DNA from: Lutibacter agarilyticus
GTDB taxonomy: Bacteria; Bacteroidota; Bacteroidia; Flavobacteriales; Flavobacteriaceae
Assembly: GCF_900188235.1 (NCBI RefSeq)
Contig: NZ_FZNT01000014.1
Location: forward strand, 1-50,039
Direction of reading: 5' to 3'
DNA: 50,039 nt
The notes under the pieces were generated by a model, which was not told where the DNA came from, did no database searches, and saw only the letters and a list, made by a program, of their open reading frames with translations. The translations under genes and the position numbers were made by a program. Position 1 is the first letter of the stretch; each line of letters opens with the position of its first letter. Of this stretch, positions 33,571 to 42,830 are shown one piece after another.

Positions 33571-34605
33571 TTAAAACTTAATAAAAAGTTTTTTTGTTGA
33601 TTCACGTTCTACTAATTCGGTCTTAATTATTTCAGTTGTAATGTCGTTAAACGGAATTTTTTCTTCAATTTTATCAATTAATCTTGCGGCAGCTACTTCT
33701 CCCGTTGTATGCGCAAATCTGTTTACACTAGTTAATGGAGGGGTACTGTAACGAGATAAAATACCATTGGTAAATCCAATAATTGAAACGTCTTCAGGAA
33801 TTTTTATACCTCTTTTATTTAATACCTGCGTTGTAAGTGCAGCCGAAACTTCATCAATGGTAAAAATACCATCAACTTGATTATTGTCTAACATTTCATT
33901 AATGCGAGTCTTTAACTTTTTTTCACTCTTTAAGTTTATAATCAATTCTTCATTTGGAGTTATGTCGTATTTTGTTAAGGCTTTTAAATAGCCTTTAAGT
34001 CTAAATTTACTAATATCTAGTCCTTTTGTACTAGAAACCAACGCAATATTTTTACATTCAGAGCGCATTAAAAAACGAGTAGCTTTGTAAGCACTTTTAA
34101 TATTGTCGGTAACTACTTTATCACAATTTATATCTTTATGAACTCTATTGTACAAAACAATCGGAGTTCCTTCTTCTAAAATATCTTTAAAATGGTCAAA
34201 TTCTTTTAATTCTAAAGTTTCGTTGGCAATACACGCAATAAAACCGTCAATAGTACCATTTGATAACATTTCCATGGTATATACTTCCTTTTTATAAGAA
34301 TCGTTTGTGATGCATGTAATTAGGTTGTATCCTTTTTCTGTAGCTACTTTTTCAATTCCACGCAGTACACGCGCATAGTAGTATGTTAAAATGTTTGGTA
34401 GTAAAATACCAATGGTTTTTGTTTTTTTATTTTGTAAGCTTAGGGCTAAGGTGTTTGGTTTGTACTTATGCTCTTTTGCATATTCTTGAATTTTTCTCTT
34501 AGTTTCCTCGCTAATTTCATAGCTGTCGTTCAATGCTTTTGAAACGGTAGAAATTGAAACGTGCAATGCCGCTGCAATTTGTTTTATTGTGATTCTTTTG
34601 CTCAT
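33571..34605 (-). CDS. LacI-family transcriptional regulator, coupled to penicillin acylase
   Basis: A 344-residue repressor with the HTH at residues 4-50 (ITIKQIAAALHVSISTVSKALNDSYEISEETKRKI), hinge YKPNTLALSLQNKKTKTIG, then a periplasmic-binding-protein-like sensor domain with DGIFTIDEVSAAL and VSIIGFTNG. Its ATG overlaps the acylase stop in an ATGA (34605-34602), so it is the second gene of a two-gene operon and probably translationally coupled. The ligand is unknown. LacI regulators usually sense sugars, so pairing with an amidase is unusual. Confidence 0.88.
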   Translation of the reverse strand: MSKRITIKQIAAALHVSISTVSKALNDSYEISEETKRKIQEYAKEHKYKPNTLALSLQNKKTKTIGILLPNILTYYYARVLRGIEKVATEKGYNLITCITNDSYKKEVYTMEMLSNGTIDGFIACIANETLELKEFDHFKDILEEGTPIVLYNRVHKDINCDKVVTDNIKSAYKATRFLMRSECKNIALVSSTKGLDISKFRLKGYLKALTKYDITPNEELIINLKSEKKLKTRINEMLDNNQVDGIFTIDEVSAALTTQVLNKRGIKIPEDVSIIGFTNGILSRYSTPPLTSVNRFAHTTGEVAAARLIDKIEEKIPFNDITTEIIKTELVERESTKKLFIKF

Positions 34606-36989
34606 TTTTTTGGTTTTATAGTTAGTTTTGTCCCGTTTTTAATAATTTCTTCTTTATTTAATTTCATCTTTCTGAATTCTCCATTGTTATACATTTCAGA
34701 TTGATCGTTGTAATGTTCACTAAAAGGATTTCCAGATTGTCCCGTTGGTAAAATACTAATGCTGTTTTCAATATCAGAAAAATCGATAATTCTTCTTGTT
34801 GAAGGGCCAGCAGTTACATTGTAAATACCCGATTTGTTGTAAGTGTAGCCTCTATTGTCAATAACTTCTCTAGCGCCTTTTACAGGAAACGGACCAACGT
34901 TAAAATACCCTTTTAAAGCATCAATAGTACCTAATGGATGACCGTGCTCTAATGTATGAACTTTTCCCCAATTCCATGTTGAAATGTCACTTCCTAGTTG
35001 TTTTTCTAATGAAGAAATTGCTTCAGTAAAAGAACTTGATAAAATGTCTTTTTTAGTTTCAATTTTATTTTCAGTATGTATATTATCCCACCAAATAGAA
35101 GTGTCTTTTTGAAGCTGTTCAGCAATCATTCGTTTTAATATATGTGTTTTTAAAAACTGGCCAAATAATTTTTCGCCAAGTTCATCTTCAAAAGTATTTT
35201 TTAAATAGGTGTAAATCCATTTATTGTAAATGGTTGGAGCAACATCGTTAACTTGGTTTGAACCATCCCATTTTTTCAGAATTTCAAAACTTTTTAGTTC
35301 GGTTTCTGATAATGCAGTTGTATTTATTGTTGAAACAAGTTGTTGAATATTTTTAGGAGCTATTGCTGAAGTAACATCATTAATCATTTGCCCAAATGCA
35401 TCCTTATTCCAATCGTTTTTAGGTTCAATAAGATCTACAATTCTTTTCGCTCTATCTTCTGATAAATAATAACCAGGATACAGCATATTTGAAATAGTAT
35501 CTGGCTGATTGTTGGCTGAATACACATATTCCCAGGAAGGGTTTTCAGCCATTGGATTTTCGCTGAAATCTAAATATTCAACAATATCATCTTCACTTGA
35601 AGCGCCATCTAAAATAAATTTTCGATTTACATGTGGCTTGTGCTTGTATAATTTCGCTGCTGCCCACCAAGCAATATTTCCTTTAGCATCGCCATACATA
35701 ATATTCAATCCAGGCGCATGAATCATAGAAGCTCCTTTTTTAACATCATTCATTTCTGAAGCATGAGAAATGGTGTACATCGCTTTTAAAATTTCGCTTT
35801 CATTTTGAGTGAAAACCCATGACATTGCTATGGGTTCCGTTTGTGAAATTTGATCAATTACATCGTTCATAATTGGTCCGTGACGTGAGTTTCTAACTTC
35901 AATAGTTACATCACTACTGTCTTTAACTTTAATGGTTTTTGAAGTAATTTCATAATTGGCATAACCCGTTGGAGTTTTATAGCTGTTTTCTTTGGATGGG
36001 TGATTTATCTCTTTGTAAAAATCTAAATCATCATTTTCAAACATCGTTAATCCGTATGCGTAATTGCGATTATGACCTAAAAGTGGAAATGGTACACCAG
36101 CAATATGATAGCCATACATTTCGTAATTAGGTGTTGTAATATGCGCTTCAAACCACACGCTTGGTTGTGAATATCCAATATGCGGATCGTTAGCAAAAAG
36201 TACATTTCCGGTAGCCGTTTTTTTAGATGAAACCACCCAACTATTACTGCCAATAAAAGCAGGTGTTGGCAAATTACCCATTACGTTTTGAACGCTAGAA
36301 ACTAAATTTTCAAAATTCTCAATATCTTGATTGGATGTTTTTATAAGCGTAGTGTTCGGGTTAATATCAATGGATAATTCTTTTAAATATGCTGTACCAA
36401 GTTTTTTATGAAGCACTGTTAAAAGTGGATCGGTTTTATGCGCCATTGCAAAACTAAAAGACATATAACCTAAAATGTTATAAATATCGCTAAGTTGGTA
36501 TTTCTCTTTTTCAATTCCAATTAAAGTAAATTCTATGGGAGTAGCACCATTTTCTATATATTGATTTACGCCATTTAAATAAGCAGTTGCTAATTTGTAA
36601 GTTTCAGATGCTGGCTTCAAATTTTTAATTGATTTTGAAGTGGTTTCTTCAATCCCCAAACTTTTAAAAAATTGATCGTTTTGAAGCATGTCTTTTCCAA
36701 AAATTTCAGACAATCTTCCTGGTGCAATTCTTCGCATTAATTCCATTTGCCATAATCTATCCTGTGCATGAACATAACCTAAAGCGGTCATAGCATCTTG
36801 TTGGCTTTCGGCATAAATATGTGGAATTCCAAAATCATCAAAATATATGTCGGTTTCATTCTGTATATCTGATAGATTAATATTACCTGAGTAATTAGGC
36901 TTTAAACTGGTATAATACATCCACCCTACAACTAAAATTAGTAAGAGAAGTATTGATAGTATTAGAAGAATTTTTTTAATAATTCTCAT
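34602..36989 (-). CDS. Penicillin acylase family (S45) amidohydrolase
   Basis: A 795-residue Ntn-hydrolase precursor. An N-terminal membrane helix (~5-27) exports or anchors it. The alpha-chain region includes DIYFDDFGIPHIYAESQQDAMTALGYVHAQDRLWQMELMRR. Autoprocessing is expected at G247/S248 (IGSNSWVV), which frees the beta-chain N-terminal nucleophile serine, followed by NDPHIGY and VPFPLLGHNRNYAYGLT. The C-terminal GHPLGTIDALKGYFNVGPFPVKG is typical. Relatives cleave penicillins or N-acyl-homoserine lactones, so quorum quenching is possible, but specificity cannot be read. It is first in the operon with the LacI gene. Confidence 0.9.
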   Translation of the reverse strand: MRIIKKILLILSILLLLILVVGWMYYTSLKPNYSGNINLSDIQNETDIYFDDFGIPHIYAESQQDAMTALGYVHAQDRLWQMELMRRIAPGRLSEIFGKDMLQNDQFFKSLGIEETTSKSIKNLKPASETYKLATAYLNGVNQYIENGATPIEFTLIGIEKEKYQLSDIYNILGYMSFSFAMAHKTDPLLTVLHKKLGTAYLKELSIDINPNTTLIKTSNQDIENFENLVSSVQNVMGNLPTPAFIGSNSWVVSSKKTATGNVLFANDPHIGYSQPSVWFEAHITTPNYEMYGYHIAGVPFPLLGHNRNYAYGLTMFENDDLDFYKEINHPSKENSYKTPTGYANYEITSKTIKVKDSSDVTIEVRNSRHGPIMNDVIDQISQTEPIAMSWVFTQNESEILKAMYTISHASEMNDVKKGASMIHAPGLNIMYGDAKGNIAWWAAAKLYKHKPHVNRKFILDGASSEDDIVEYLDFSENPMAENPSWEYVYSANNQPDTISNMLYPGYYLSEDRAKRIVDLIEPKNDWNKDAFGQMINDVTSAIAPKNIQQLVSTINTTALSETELKSFEILKKWDGSNQVNDVAPTIYNKWIYTYLKNTFEDELGEKLFGQFLKTHILKRMIAEQLQKDTSIWWDNIHTENKIETKKDILSSSFTEAISSLEKQLGSDISTWNWGKVHTLEHGHPLGTIDALKGYFNVGPFPVKGAREVIDNRGYTYNKSGIYNVTAGPSTRRIIDFSDIENSISILPTGQSGNPFSEHYNDQSEMYNNGEFRKMKLNKEEIIKNGTKLTIKPKK

Positions 36990-37017
36990 GAATTAAAACC
37001 CTGTTTTTTTAGAAATA

Positions 37018-37025
37018 CAAATGTA
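37018..37025 (-). promoter_or_regulatory. -7 element of the acylase-lacI operon
   Basis: The minus strand reads TACATTTG, an exact TAnnTTTG, 28 bp before the acylase ATG. No TTG at the usual distance. Confidence 0.5.
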
Positions 37026-37059
37026 CGTAATTTTACGAAAAGGGAATAGTAAGAATAAC

Positions 37060-37090
37060 TTGTCTAAATGACAAATAAACTTTACATTTG
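37060..37090 (+). promoter_or_regulatory. Promoter of the small membrane protein/HTH operon
   Basis: TTG (37060-37062), a 20-base spacer and TACATTTG (37083-37090) match the flavobacterial consensus in full, giving a leader of about 16 bases. Confidence 0.75.
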
Positions 37091-37111
37091 AATTGATTTA
37101 AGTTAACTATT

Positions 37112-37588
37112 ATGAAAGCACGATTTTTATTTTCGCATAAGTACAAGCCTTTGGGCTGGGTTTTACTAATTATTGGAATTGTTTTGGGTACTATTTTAAT
37201 GATTAATGATTTCGAATACCCTAATTGGGAAATGAACGTTTTTCCTTTAGTTGGAGAGGTCGATATTTTTTCAAAGCCACCTATGCAATGGAACAAAAGT
37301 AATATTGCTGATGAATTGGCAGCTGTGTTTATTATTGTAGGAGGAATTTTAGTGTCATTTTCTAAAACAAAAGATGAAGATGAATATATTTCAAAAATAA
37401 GAATGGAATCATTGATTTGGGCGACTTATGTAAATTATATTGTATTGCTTATTTCAATTCTATTATTATTTGATTTTACTTTTTTTAATGTAATGGTTTG
37501 TAATATGTTTACCATATTGGTATTTTTCATTTTTCGTTTTCATTATATGTTGTTTAAATCAAAAATAAGTATTCAGCATGAAAAATAA
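37112..37588 (+). CDS. Multi-spanning membrane protein paired with an HTH regulator
   Basis: A 158-residue protein with about four hydrophobic helices: 15-33 (GWVLLIIGIVLGTILM), 67-82 (LAAVFIIVGGILVSF), ~105-121 (ATYVNYIVLLISILLLF) and ~125-145. The soluble loop between helices 1 and 2 is aromatic and acidic. No named family is recognised. The next gene, an XRE-type regulator, overlaps it by 11 bp. Small membrane protein plus YozG-like HTH pairs recur in flavobacterial genomes, suggesting a sensing or signalling unit, but function is not known. Confidence 0.7.
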   Translation: MKARFLFSHKYKPLGWVLLIIGIVLGTILMINDFEYPNWEMNVFPLVGEVDIFSKPPMQWNKSNIADELAAVFIIVGGILVSFSKTKDEDEYISKIRMESLIWATYVNYIVLLISILLLFDFTFFNVMVCNMFTILVFFIFRFHYMLFKSKISIQHEK

Positions 37589-37778
37589 TATAAAAGTTGA
37601 GCGCGCGATACATAACTTTACCCAAGCAAAATTAGCAGAAATTATAGGGGTAAGCAGGCAAACTATTAATGCAATGGAGTTAAATAAATATGTTCCATCA
37701 ACTGTTTTGGCTTTAAAAATTTCAAAAGTATTTAAAAAGCCTGTAAATGAAATTTTCTTTTTAGATGCTAAAGATTAG
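37578..37778 (+). CDS. YozG-like XRE-family regulator
   Basis: A 66-residue helix-turn-helix protein that is almost entirely DNA-binding domain: FTQAKLAEIIGVSRQTINAMELNKYVPSTVLALKISKVFKKPVNEIF. This short form matches YozG-type regulators, which usually accompany a membrane protein gene. It overlaps the upstream membrane protein by 11 bp, so the two are co-translated. Likely autoregulatory (inference). A perfect terminator follows. Confidence 0.85.
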   Translation: MKNNIKVERAIHNFTQAKLAEIIGVSRQTINAMELNKYVPSTVLALKISKVFKKPVNEIFFLDAKD

Positions 37779-37800
37779 AGGGAGCACCTATGCTGTAATA

Positions 37801-37836
37801 AAAAAGGCTCAACTTAAATTTAAGTTGAGCCTTTTT
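37801..37836. terminator. Bidirectional terminator
   Basis: A perfect 18-bp inverted repeat (AAAAAGGCTCAACTTAAA and its complement) with no spacer. It separates the convergent HTH and DinB genes and serves both. Confidence 0.92.
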
Positions 37837-37855
37837 GTTTTTTCAGAAAGAAGCA

Positions 37856-38371
37856 TTACAAATACCGCTCTTTTATTATGTTTAAATGATGTATTTGATG
37901 CCCAGCAATAATAAAACCTAGAGCTCTAACCGTCATGTCACTACCGTTTGCTGAGCCAGTTTTACCAAGCATTTCAGGTGAAAAACTTTTAAAAAGAGCC
38001 AATGTAGCTTTTCTAACTAGTTTAAATTCTTCTAATAAGTCTTTAATTGGGCGTTCATCTCCGTTAGAATTATCAACATACCAATCTTCATCAAAGCCAG
38101 GTAAATCGGTAGCGTCATTTCTTGAAAAACGCAAAGCTCTATAGCTTAAAACACGTTCAGCATCAATAATATGTTGCACCAATTCTTTAATACTCCATTT
38201 TCCTTCAGCATATTTGAACGTTAATTTTTCTTCAGGTAAAACTTTAATAGTAGTTATAAGATCTTCTAGTGAAGTTTTTAAAACACTACGTAAATCAACC
38301 TCACCTATAACAGTTATATAATTACTGTAAAAAGGTGCGTATTCACTATTGTCTAATTGTACTGAATTCAT
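37856..38371 (-). CDS. DinB-family putative metal-dependent protein
   Basis: A 171-residue DinB/YfiT-like four-helix protein. Putative metal ligands are H67 in ELVQHIIDAERVL and the H157/H161-type pair in AGHQIHHLNIIKERY. DUF664/DinB proteins include bacillithiol- and mycothiol-dependent transferases, and bacillithiol occurs in some Bacteroidota, but no reaction is assigned here. It sits 6 bp downstream of ppc on the same strand, so it is probably co-transcribed. Confidence 0.82.
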   Translation of the reverse strand: MNSVQLDNSEYAPFYSNYITVIGEVDLRSVLKTSLEDLITTIKVLPEEKLTFKYAEGKWSIKELVQHIIDAERVLSYRALRFSRNDATDLPGFDEDWYVDNSNGDERPIKDLLEEFKLVRKATLALFKSFSPEMLGKTGSANGSDMTVRALGFIIAGHQIHHLNIIKERYL

Positions 38372-38377
38372 ATTCTC

Positions 38378-40966
38378 TTATGCTGAATTTCTACTTGCGT
38401 TGATGTTTCCAAATAAAGAACGAGTCACCATTTTTTCATAAATTTCTAATTCCTTTTCATTTACAGGATCTTCTTTTTGTAATTCTTGAATTTTACGTAA
38501 AGCAAACTGTTGAATAGTTAACAATGGCAATACAATATTTTCACGAATATCAATTGAAGCTTTTCCTACAGGATTGCTTTGCATTAAAATATCATAATCA
38601 CACAATTTTAATAACAATCGTTTTGAAATTAAATATTCTTCGTAAATAATTTTCCAAAACTCTCCAAACTCTTCATCATCAGCCATATATTCTGTCAATT
38701 CAAAAAATGATTTCGACAATGCCATCATACTATTTCCAATCAGCGCTTTAAAGAAATCTGAATTTTGGTAAAAAGCTTTTACTTTATCAAATTCGCCGTT
38801 GTCTTCATATTTTTTTAATGCTGTTCCAACACCGTAAAATCCGGGTACATTTTGTTTTAACTGACTCCAAGAACCCACAAAAGGAATGGCACGTAAATCT
38901 GAAAATTCTAATTTAGAAGAACTAGATCTTTTAGAAGGTCTGCTTCCAATATTTGTTTTTCCGTAATATTTTAACGTACTCATGCGCTCTAAATAAGGCA
39001 TAAATTTTGGATGACCTTTAAAATCAGAATACGCTTTATAACTAGTTTCGGCTAGGTCATTCATTATTTGAACTTCACTTTCTGAGATGATATCATTTGA
39101 ATTGTTAAATAATTCATTTGAAATACCCGCACTAAGCAGTTGTTCAATGTTGTATTGAGCAGAATCTAAGGTTCCAAAATTAGAGCTAATTGTTTGTCCT
39201 TGTATGGTTAATTGTATTTCTTCATCTTCAATATTTGGACCTAAAGAAGCATAAAATTGATGTGTTTTTCCACCACCACGCGCTGGAGGTCCACCACGTC
39301 CATCAAAGAAAATAACTTTAATTCCAAACTCTCTCGAGATTCTTGTCAGGTTTTCTTTTGCTTGATAAATAGACCAGTTTGCCATTAAATAACCACCGTC
39401 TTTTGTTCCGTCAGAAAAACCTAACATAATGGTTTGCTTATTGTTGCGGCTTTCTAAATGTTTTTTGTATGCGTTATTTGTGTATAATATTCGCATAACA
39501 CTTTCGGCATTAATTAAATCATCAACCGTTTCAAATAATGGAATAATATCGGTAGTTATGTTGTGTTCAAAACCACATAAGTTAAACATAGCAAATGTTT
39601 CCATAACATTTACAGCTGTTTGATTGTTACTAATAATATACCTGTTTGAACCTTTTTCACCATTGTTTTCTTGAATGGTTTTTACTGCTTTTACAGAACC
39701 TAACGTTTTGTTTACCATTTCATCTTTAAAAATTGAAATGTCTACATTGTCTTCTACGGTTGAAAGAATTTCTATTTGTTCAGTATCAGAAAGTGATAAA
39801 TAATTAGCAGGGAATAAGGTGCTACCGTTTTCTTGTAAAGTGGTTACAATTTGCGAAAATACATTGTGATGTACTCTACTATCTTGTCTAATGTCTAAGG
39901 TTGCAAAGTGATACCCAAAAATATGAACTTTATTAATAAAGTCATTCATTTCCTCTAAATAAATAGACTGGTGTTTGGTTATTAACAGGTTTTTAATTTC
40001 ATAAAGTTTTCCTTTAAATTCCTCTAAAGAAATCATGGTGTTTAAATCAGGGTTCACACTATTGTCAAACAGCATAACTTCTAATTCAGTAATAATATGT
40101 TCAATACCACTAAAAGTAAGGCGTTTTTTTAAGATTCTAACATCTTGGTAATAATTTTTTAAGATCATTTTCTTTAAACGTTTTGCAACATTTAAAGTAA
40201 TTTCAGTAGTTACAAACGGATTTCCATCTCGGTCTCCACCAGGCCAAAAACCTAGGTTTATAATTTCGTTAGGAATTTCTTTTCCATCAAAAATATTATT
40301 TTGAATGTAGTTGTAAGTGTCTGATACAGAGTGGTAAAATACATTTTCTAAATACCAGATTAAACTAACAGCCTCATCATAAGGTGTTGGTTTTTCTTGT
40401 TTGAAAAATGGCGTTTTACCTAATTGAGCTAATAATTTATTGATAAGAAGCAGGTCATCTTTTTCAATGGCTTCAGCTAAATCTGTAATAATTCCTAAAA
40501 CAGTTCCAGGGTAAAACTGGGTTGGGTGGGCCGTTAAAACAATACGTACTTTAAAGTCTTCTAAATGCTTTTTTAAGGCTTCCTTTTTATTTTCTTTAAC
40601 AGCTGTTTCTTTAGTACTTCTCATGGTGCCAACACCGTCCATATTATTTACGGTTGCGAATGAGGCATCTTCAATAGCGTCAAATAAAACTACTTGGCGT
40701 TCAATGTATTGAATAAAGTGAAATAATAAATCTAGTCTTTCTTTTTCAGTAGGATTTACCTGATAAGTGCTGAAAAATGTGTCAACTATTTCTGTTGGGT
40801 TTTTCTTTGATGAAAACCCTTCTTTACATACATCATGAAATAAAGGTAGTAAAACACCTGTTTTAGTAATAGAGTCAAACGGAAGTGTCATAAAAATACT
40901 GTTGTAAATTTGGTATTTTGATAACACGTTCTCGTTAAATCGAGTAAGCTTCGGTTGTTTATGCAT
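38378..40966 (-). CDS. ppc: Phosphoenolpyruvate carboxylase
   Basis: An 862-residue enzyme that carboxylates PEP to oxaloacetate, replenishing the TCA cycle. Active-site blocks are VLTAHPTQ with H147, FWPGGDRDGNPFVT, GFSDGTKDGGYLMANW, FFDGRGGPPARGGG and FVGSWSQLKQNVPGFYGVG. The protein ends NINASRNSA, so the C-terminal QNTG/RNTG of most PEP carboxylases is changed. The glycine-rich loop DGRGGPPARGGG also differs from the proteobacterial HGRGG form and looks like a Bacteroidota subtype. Confidence 0.95.
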   Translation of the reverse strand: MHKQPKLTRFNENVLSKYQIYNSIFMTLPFDSITKTGVLLPLFHDVCKEGFSSKKNPTEIVDTFFSTYQVNPTEKERLDLLFHFIQYIERQVVLFDAIEDASFATVNNMDGVGTMRSTKETAVKENKKEALKKHLEDFKVRIVLTAHPTQFYPGTVLGIITDLAEAIEKDDLLLINKLLAQLGKTPFFKQEKPTPYDEAVSLIWYLENVFYHSVSDTYNYIQNNIFDGKEIPNEIINLGFWPGGDRDGNPFVTTEITLNVAKRLKKMILKNYYQDVRILKKRLTFSGIEHIITELEVMLFDNSVNPDLNTMISLEEFKGKLYEIKNLLITKHQSIYLEEMNDFINKVHIFGYHFATLDIRQDSRVHHNVFSQIVTTLQENGSTLFPANYLSLSDTEQIEILSTVEDNVDISIFKDEMVNKTLGSVKAVKTIQENNGEKGSNRYIISNNQTAVNVMETFAMFNLCGFEHNITTDIIPLFETVDDLINAESVMRILYTNNAYKKHLESRNNKQTIMLGFSDGTKDGGYLMANWSIYQAKENLTRISREFGIKVIFFDGRGGPPARGGGKTHQFYASLGPNIEDEEIQLTIQGQTISSNFGTLDSAQYNIEQLLSAGISNELFNNSNDIISESEVQIMNDLAETSYKAYSDFKGHPKFMPYLERMSTLKYYGKTNIGSRPSKRSSSSKLEFSDLRAIPFVGSWSQLKQNVPGFYGVGTALKKYEDNGEFDKVKAFYQNSDFFKALIGNSMMALSKSFFELTEYMADDEEFGEFWKIIYEEYLISKRLLLKLCDYDILMQSNPVGKASIDIRENIVLPLLTIQQFALRKIQELQKEDPVNEKELEIYEKMVTRSLFGNINASRNSA

Positions 40967-41062
40967 ATTTTTTTAGTTATAGAGTCGAAAATTACAAAAG
41001 CTTCTTTAAAAATGAGGCTTTTAGCTAATAAAATTAACGAAATCGATTTTTTTGTGAATGAT

Positions 41063-41437
41063 TTATAATGCTTTTTTTGTTCTTGGTTGGTATAAATCAG
41101 AAATTTTAAAGAAAGCAGCTTCTAAAACAGATTTCTGATATATTTTGTTGTAACTATCATAAATATAGTTACTTGTGTTTATTTTTTTGTTGAATAAAGG
41201 GGTTGAAAAATATCCCGTTTCAATATTTTTTTCAACTAAAACTAAAAATTTATAAGATTTTAAATTTAATCGTTTATTTACATTTAGTAAACTATTTAAG
41301 TCGGTAGAAATTTGTGTTGCAGTGTAAATACTTGCTGGAATTTCTTTTTTTAAAGTGTCATTTTTCTCTTCTTGAGAAAAACCGAAGCTAATTGAAAGTA
41401 AAAATAAGAAAGTAGCTAATTGTTTAAATACATTCAT
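41063..41437 (-). CDS. Small secreted protein of unknown function
   Basis: A 124-residue protein with a clear signal peptide (MNVFKQLATFLFLLSISFGFSQ) and a mature part rich in Lys, Asn and Tyr. No domain is recognised. It lies 33 bp downstream of tilS on the same strand and may be its last co-transcribed gene. Conservation in relatives would be the main test that it is real. Confidence 0.6.
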   Translation of the reverse strand: MNVFKQLATFLFLLSISFGFSQEEKNDTLKKEIPASIYTATQISTDLNSLLNVNKRLNLKSYKFLVLVEKNIETGYFSTPLFNKKINTSNYIYDSYNKIYQKSVLEAAFFKISDLYQPRTKKAL

Positions 41438-41470
41438 AAATTACTAGAAGTTAATTGTTAAAGCATAAAT

Positions 41471-42817
41471 TTACAATTTAATTTTTAAAATTGCAGAAGT
41501 AGTTTTTGAAACTTTGAAACGGTTGTCTAAACGCTTTCCAATTACCCAAACAATTTGACCTTTTGAACATAATAACCACGTATTTTCTTTTTCAAGAAGT
41601 GATAGTTTTTCGTCCTTAAAAAATTTGCTTAACTTCTTTTTGCCATTTAACCCTATTGGATAAAAAGCATCTCCTTTTTGCCATTTTCTAATGGTAAGCG
41701 GAAACTCAAGTTGATCATAATCTATTGAAACGGTTCCAGGTTTATCTAAAATAAGTTCTCCAAATACTTTAGTTTCATGGTTTTTTGTATCAAACGGAAT
41801 GTCAACCTTTTTAAATTTTAGTTTGATTGGTTTTTTTATTTTTGAAGTGTTTTCTGGCACTTCAAAAAGTACAATTTGTTCGGTATCATTAATTTCAGAC
41901 AAAATAAGTGTTTCACGATTTTTTAGCAATCTGTGTGTACTGCTAAATACTTGTTTTCCAGTTTGTGAGTCTAGTAAATTTGTAATATCATCCCACTCAG
42001 TAAAACCGTAATCTTGTAATAATTCGTACAAATAAACTTTAGGATTACTTAGTTTTTTTAATTCTGAAATTTCAAAATGAATAGCTTCATCAGTAACAGA
42101 AACCGCTTTTTCTTTTATCTCGTTAATGCGATCATTTATAATTTGTTGACTTCCTTTTAAATTTTCTAGCGTATTGCTAAAAGTTTCTAATAAACTAGGG
42201 TTTAGTTCTTTTAAAAATGGTACAACCTTATGTCTAATTTTATTGCGAACATATTTAATAGAAGAGTTGGTGCTATCTTCTCGCCATTGTAATTTTCTTT
42301 TTGTTGCGTGAACTAAAATCTGGTTTCTGTTAAATGGTAATAATGGACGAACCACATTTTTGTTAACTTCAGGAATTCCTGTTAAACCATTTAAGCCCGT
42401 TCCTCGTGTTAAGTTTATTAAGAAAGTTTCAATTACATCATCCTTTTGGTGCGCTGTAATAATATAGTCGAGATTATGTTGTTTGCTTAATTCCTGAAAC
42501 CAATTATAGCGTAACTCTCTAGCAGCCATTTGGGTTGAAAGACCATTTTCTTCAGCATAAGTTTTGGTATTGAACTGAATAGTATAAGTTGGTGCTGCTA
42601 GTTTTTCGCCTAACTCTTTTACAAATTGTTCGTCCTTATTGCTTTCTTTTCCACGCAGCATAAAGTTGCAATGCGCTAAAGAAATATTGAAATTTAATTT
42701 ATGTAATAGGTGCGTTAAAACAACACTATCAATTCCGCCAGAAATGGCAACTAACAATTTTTTACCTTTTAAAAAAGGTAAATTTTTATTGAGATGTTCT
42801 TCAAAGGCAGTTTGCAT
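41471..42817 (-). CDS. tilS: tRNA(Ile)-lysidine synthetase
   Basis: A 448-residue TilS with the PP-loop ATP motif SGGIDS (26-31), then AHCNFMLRGKESNKDEQF, TAHQKDDVIETFLINLTRGTGLNGLTGI and RKLQWREDSTNSS. C-terminal TilS_C region is RKWQKGDAFYPIGLNGKKKLSKFFKDEKLSLLEKENTWLL. It converts C34 of the AUA-reading isoleucine tRNA to lysidine, an essential decoding step. The gene follows pabB by 13 bp, forming a pabB-tilS operon. Confidence 0.95.
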   Translation of the reverse strand: MQTAFEEHLNKNLPFLKGKKLLVAISGGIDSVVLTHLLHKLNFNISLAHCNFMLRGKESNKDEQFVKELGEKLAAPTYTIQFNTKTYAEENGLSTQMAARELRYNWFQELSKQHNLDYIITAHQKDDVIETFLINLTRGTGLNGLTGIPEVNKNVVRPLLPFNRNQILVHATKRKLQWREDSTNSSIKYVRNKIRHKVVPFLKELNPSLLETFSNTLENLKGSQQIINDRINEIKEKAVSVTDEAIHFEISELKKLSNPKVYLYELLQDYGFTEWDDITNLLDSQTGKQVFSSTHRLLKNRETLILSEINDTEQIVLFEVPENTSKIKKPIKLKFKKVDIPFDTKNHETKVFGELILDKPGTVSIDYDQLEFPLTIRKWQKGDAFYPIGLNGKKKLSKFFKDEKLSLLEKENTWLLCSKGQIVWVIGKRLDNRFKVSKTTSAILKIKL

Positions 42818-42830
42818 AAGGTAAATATAC

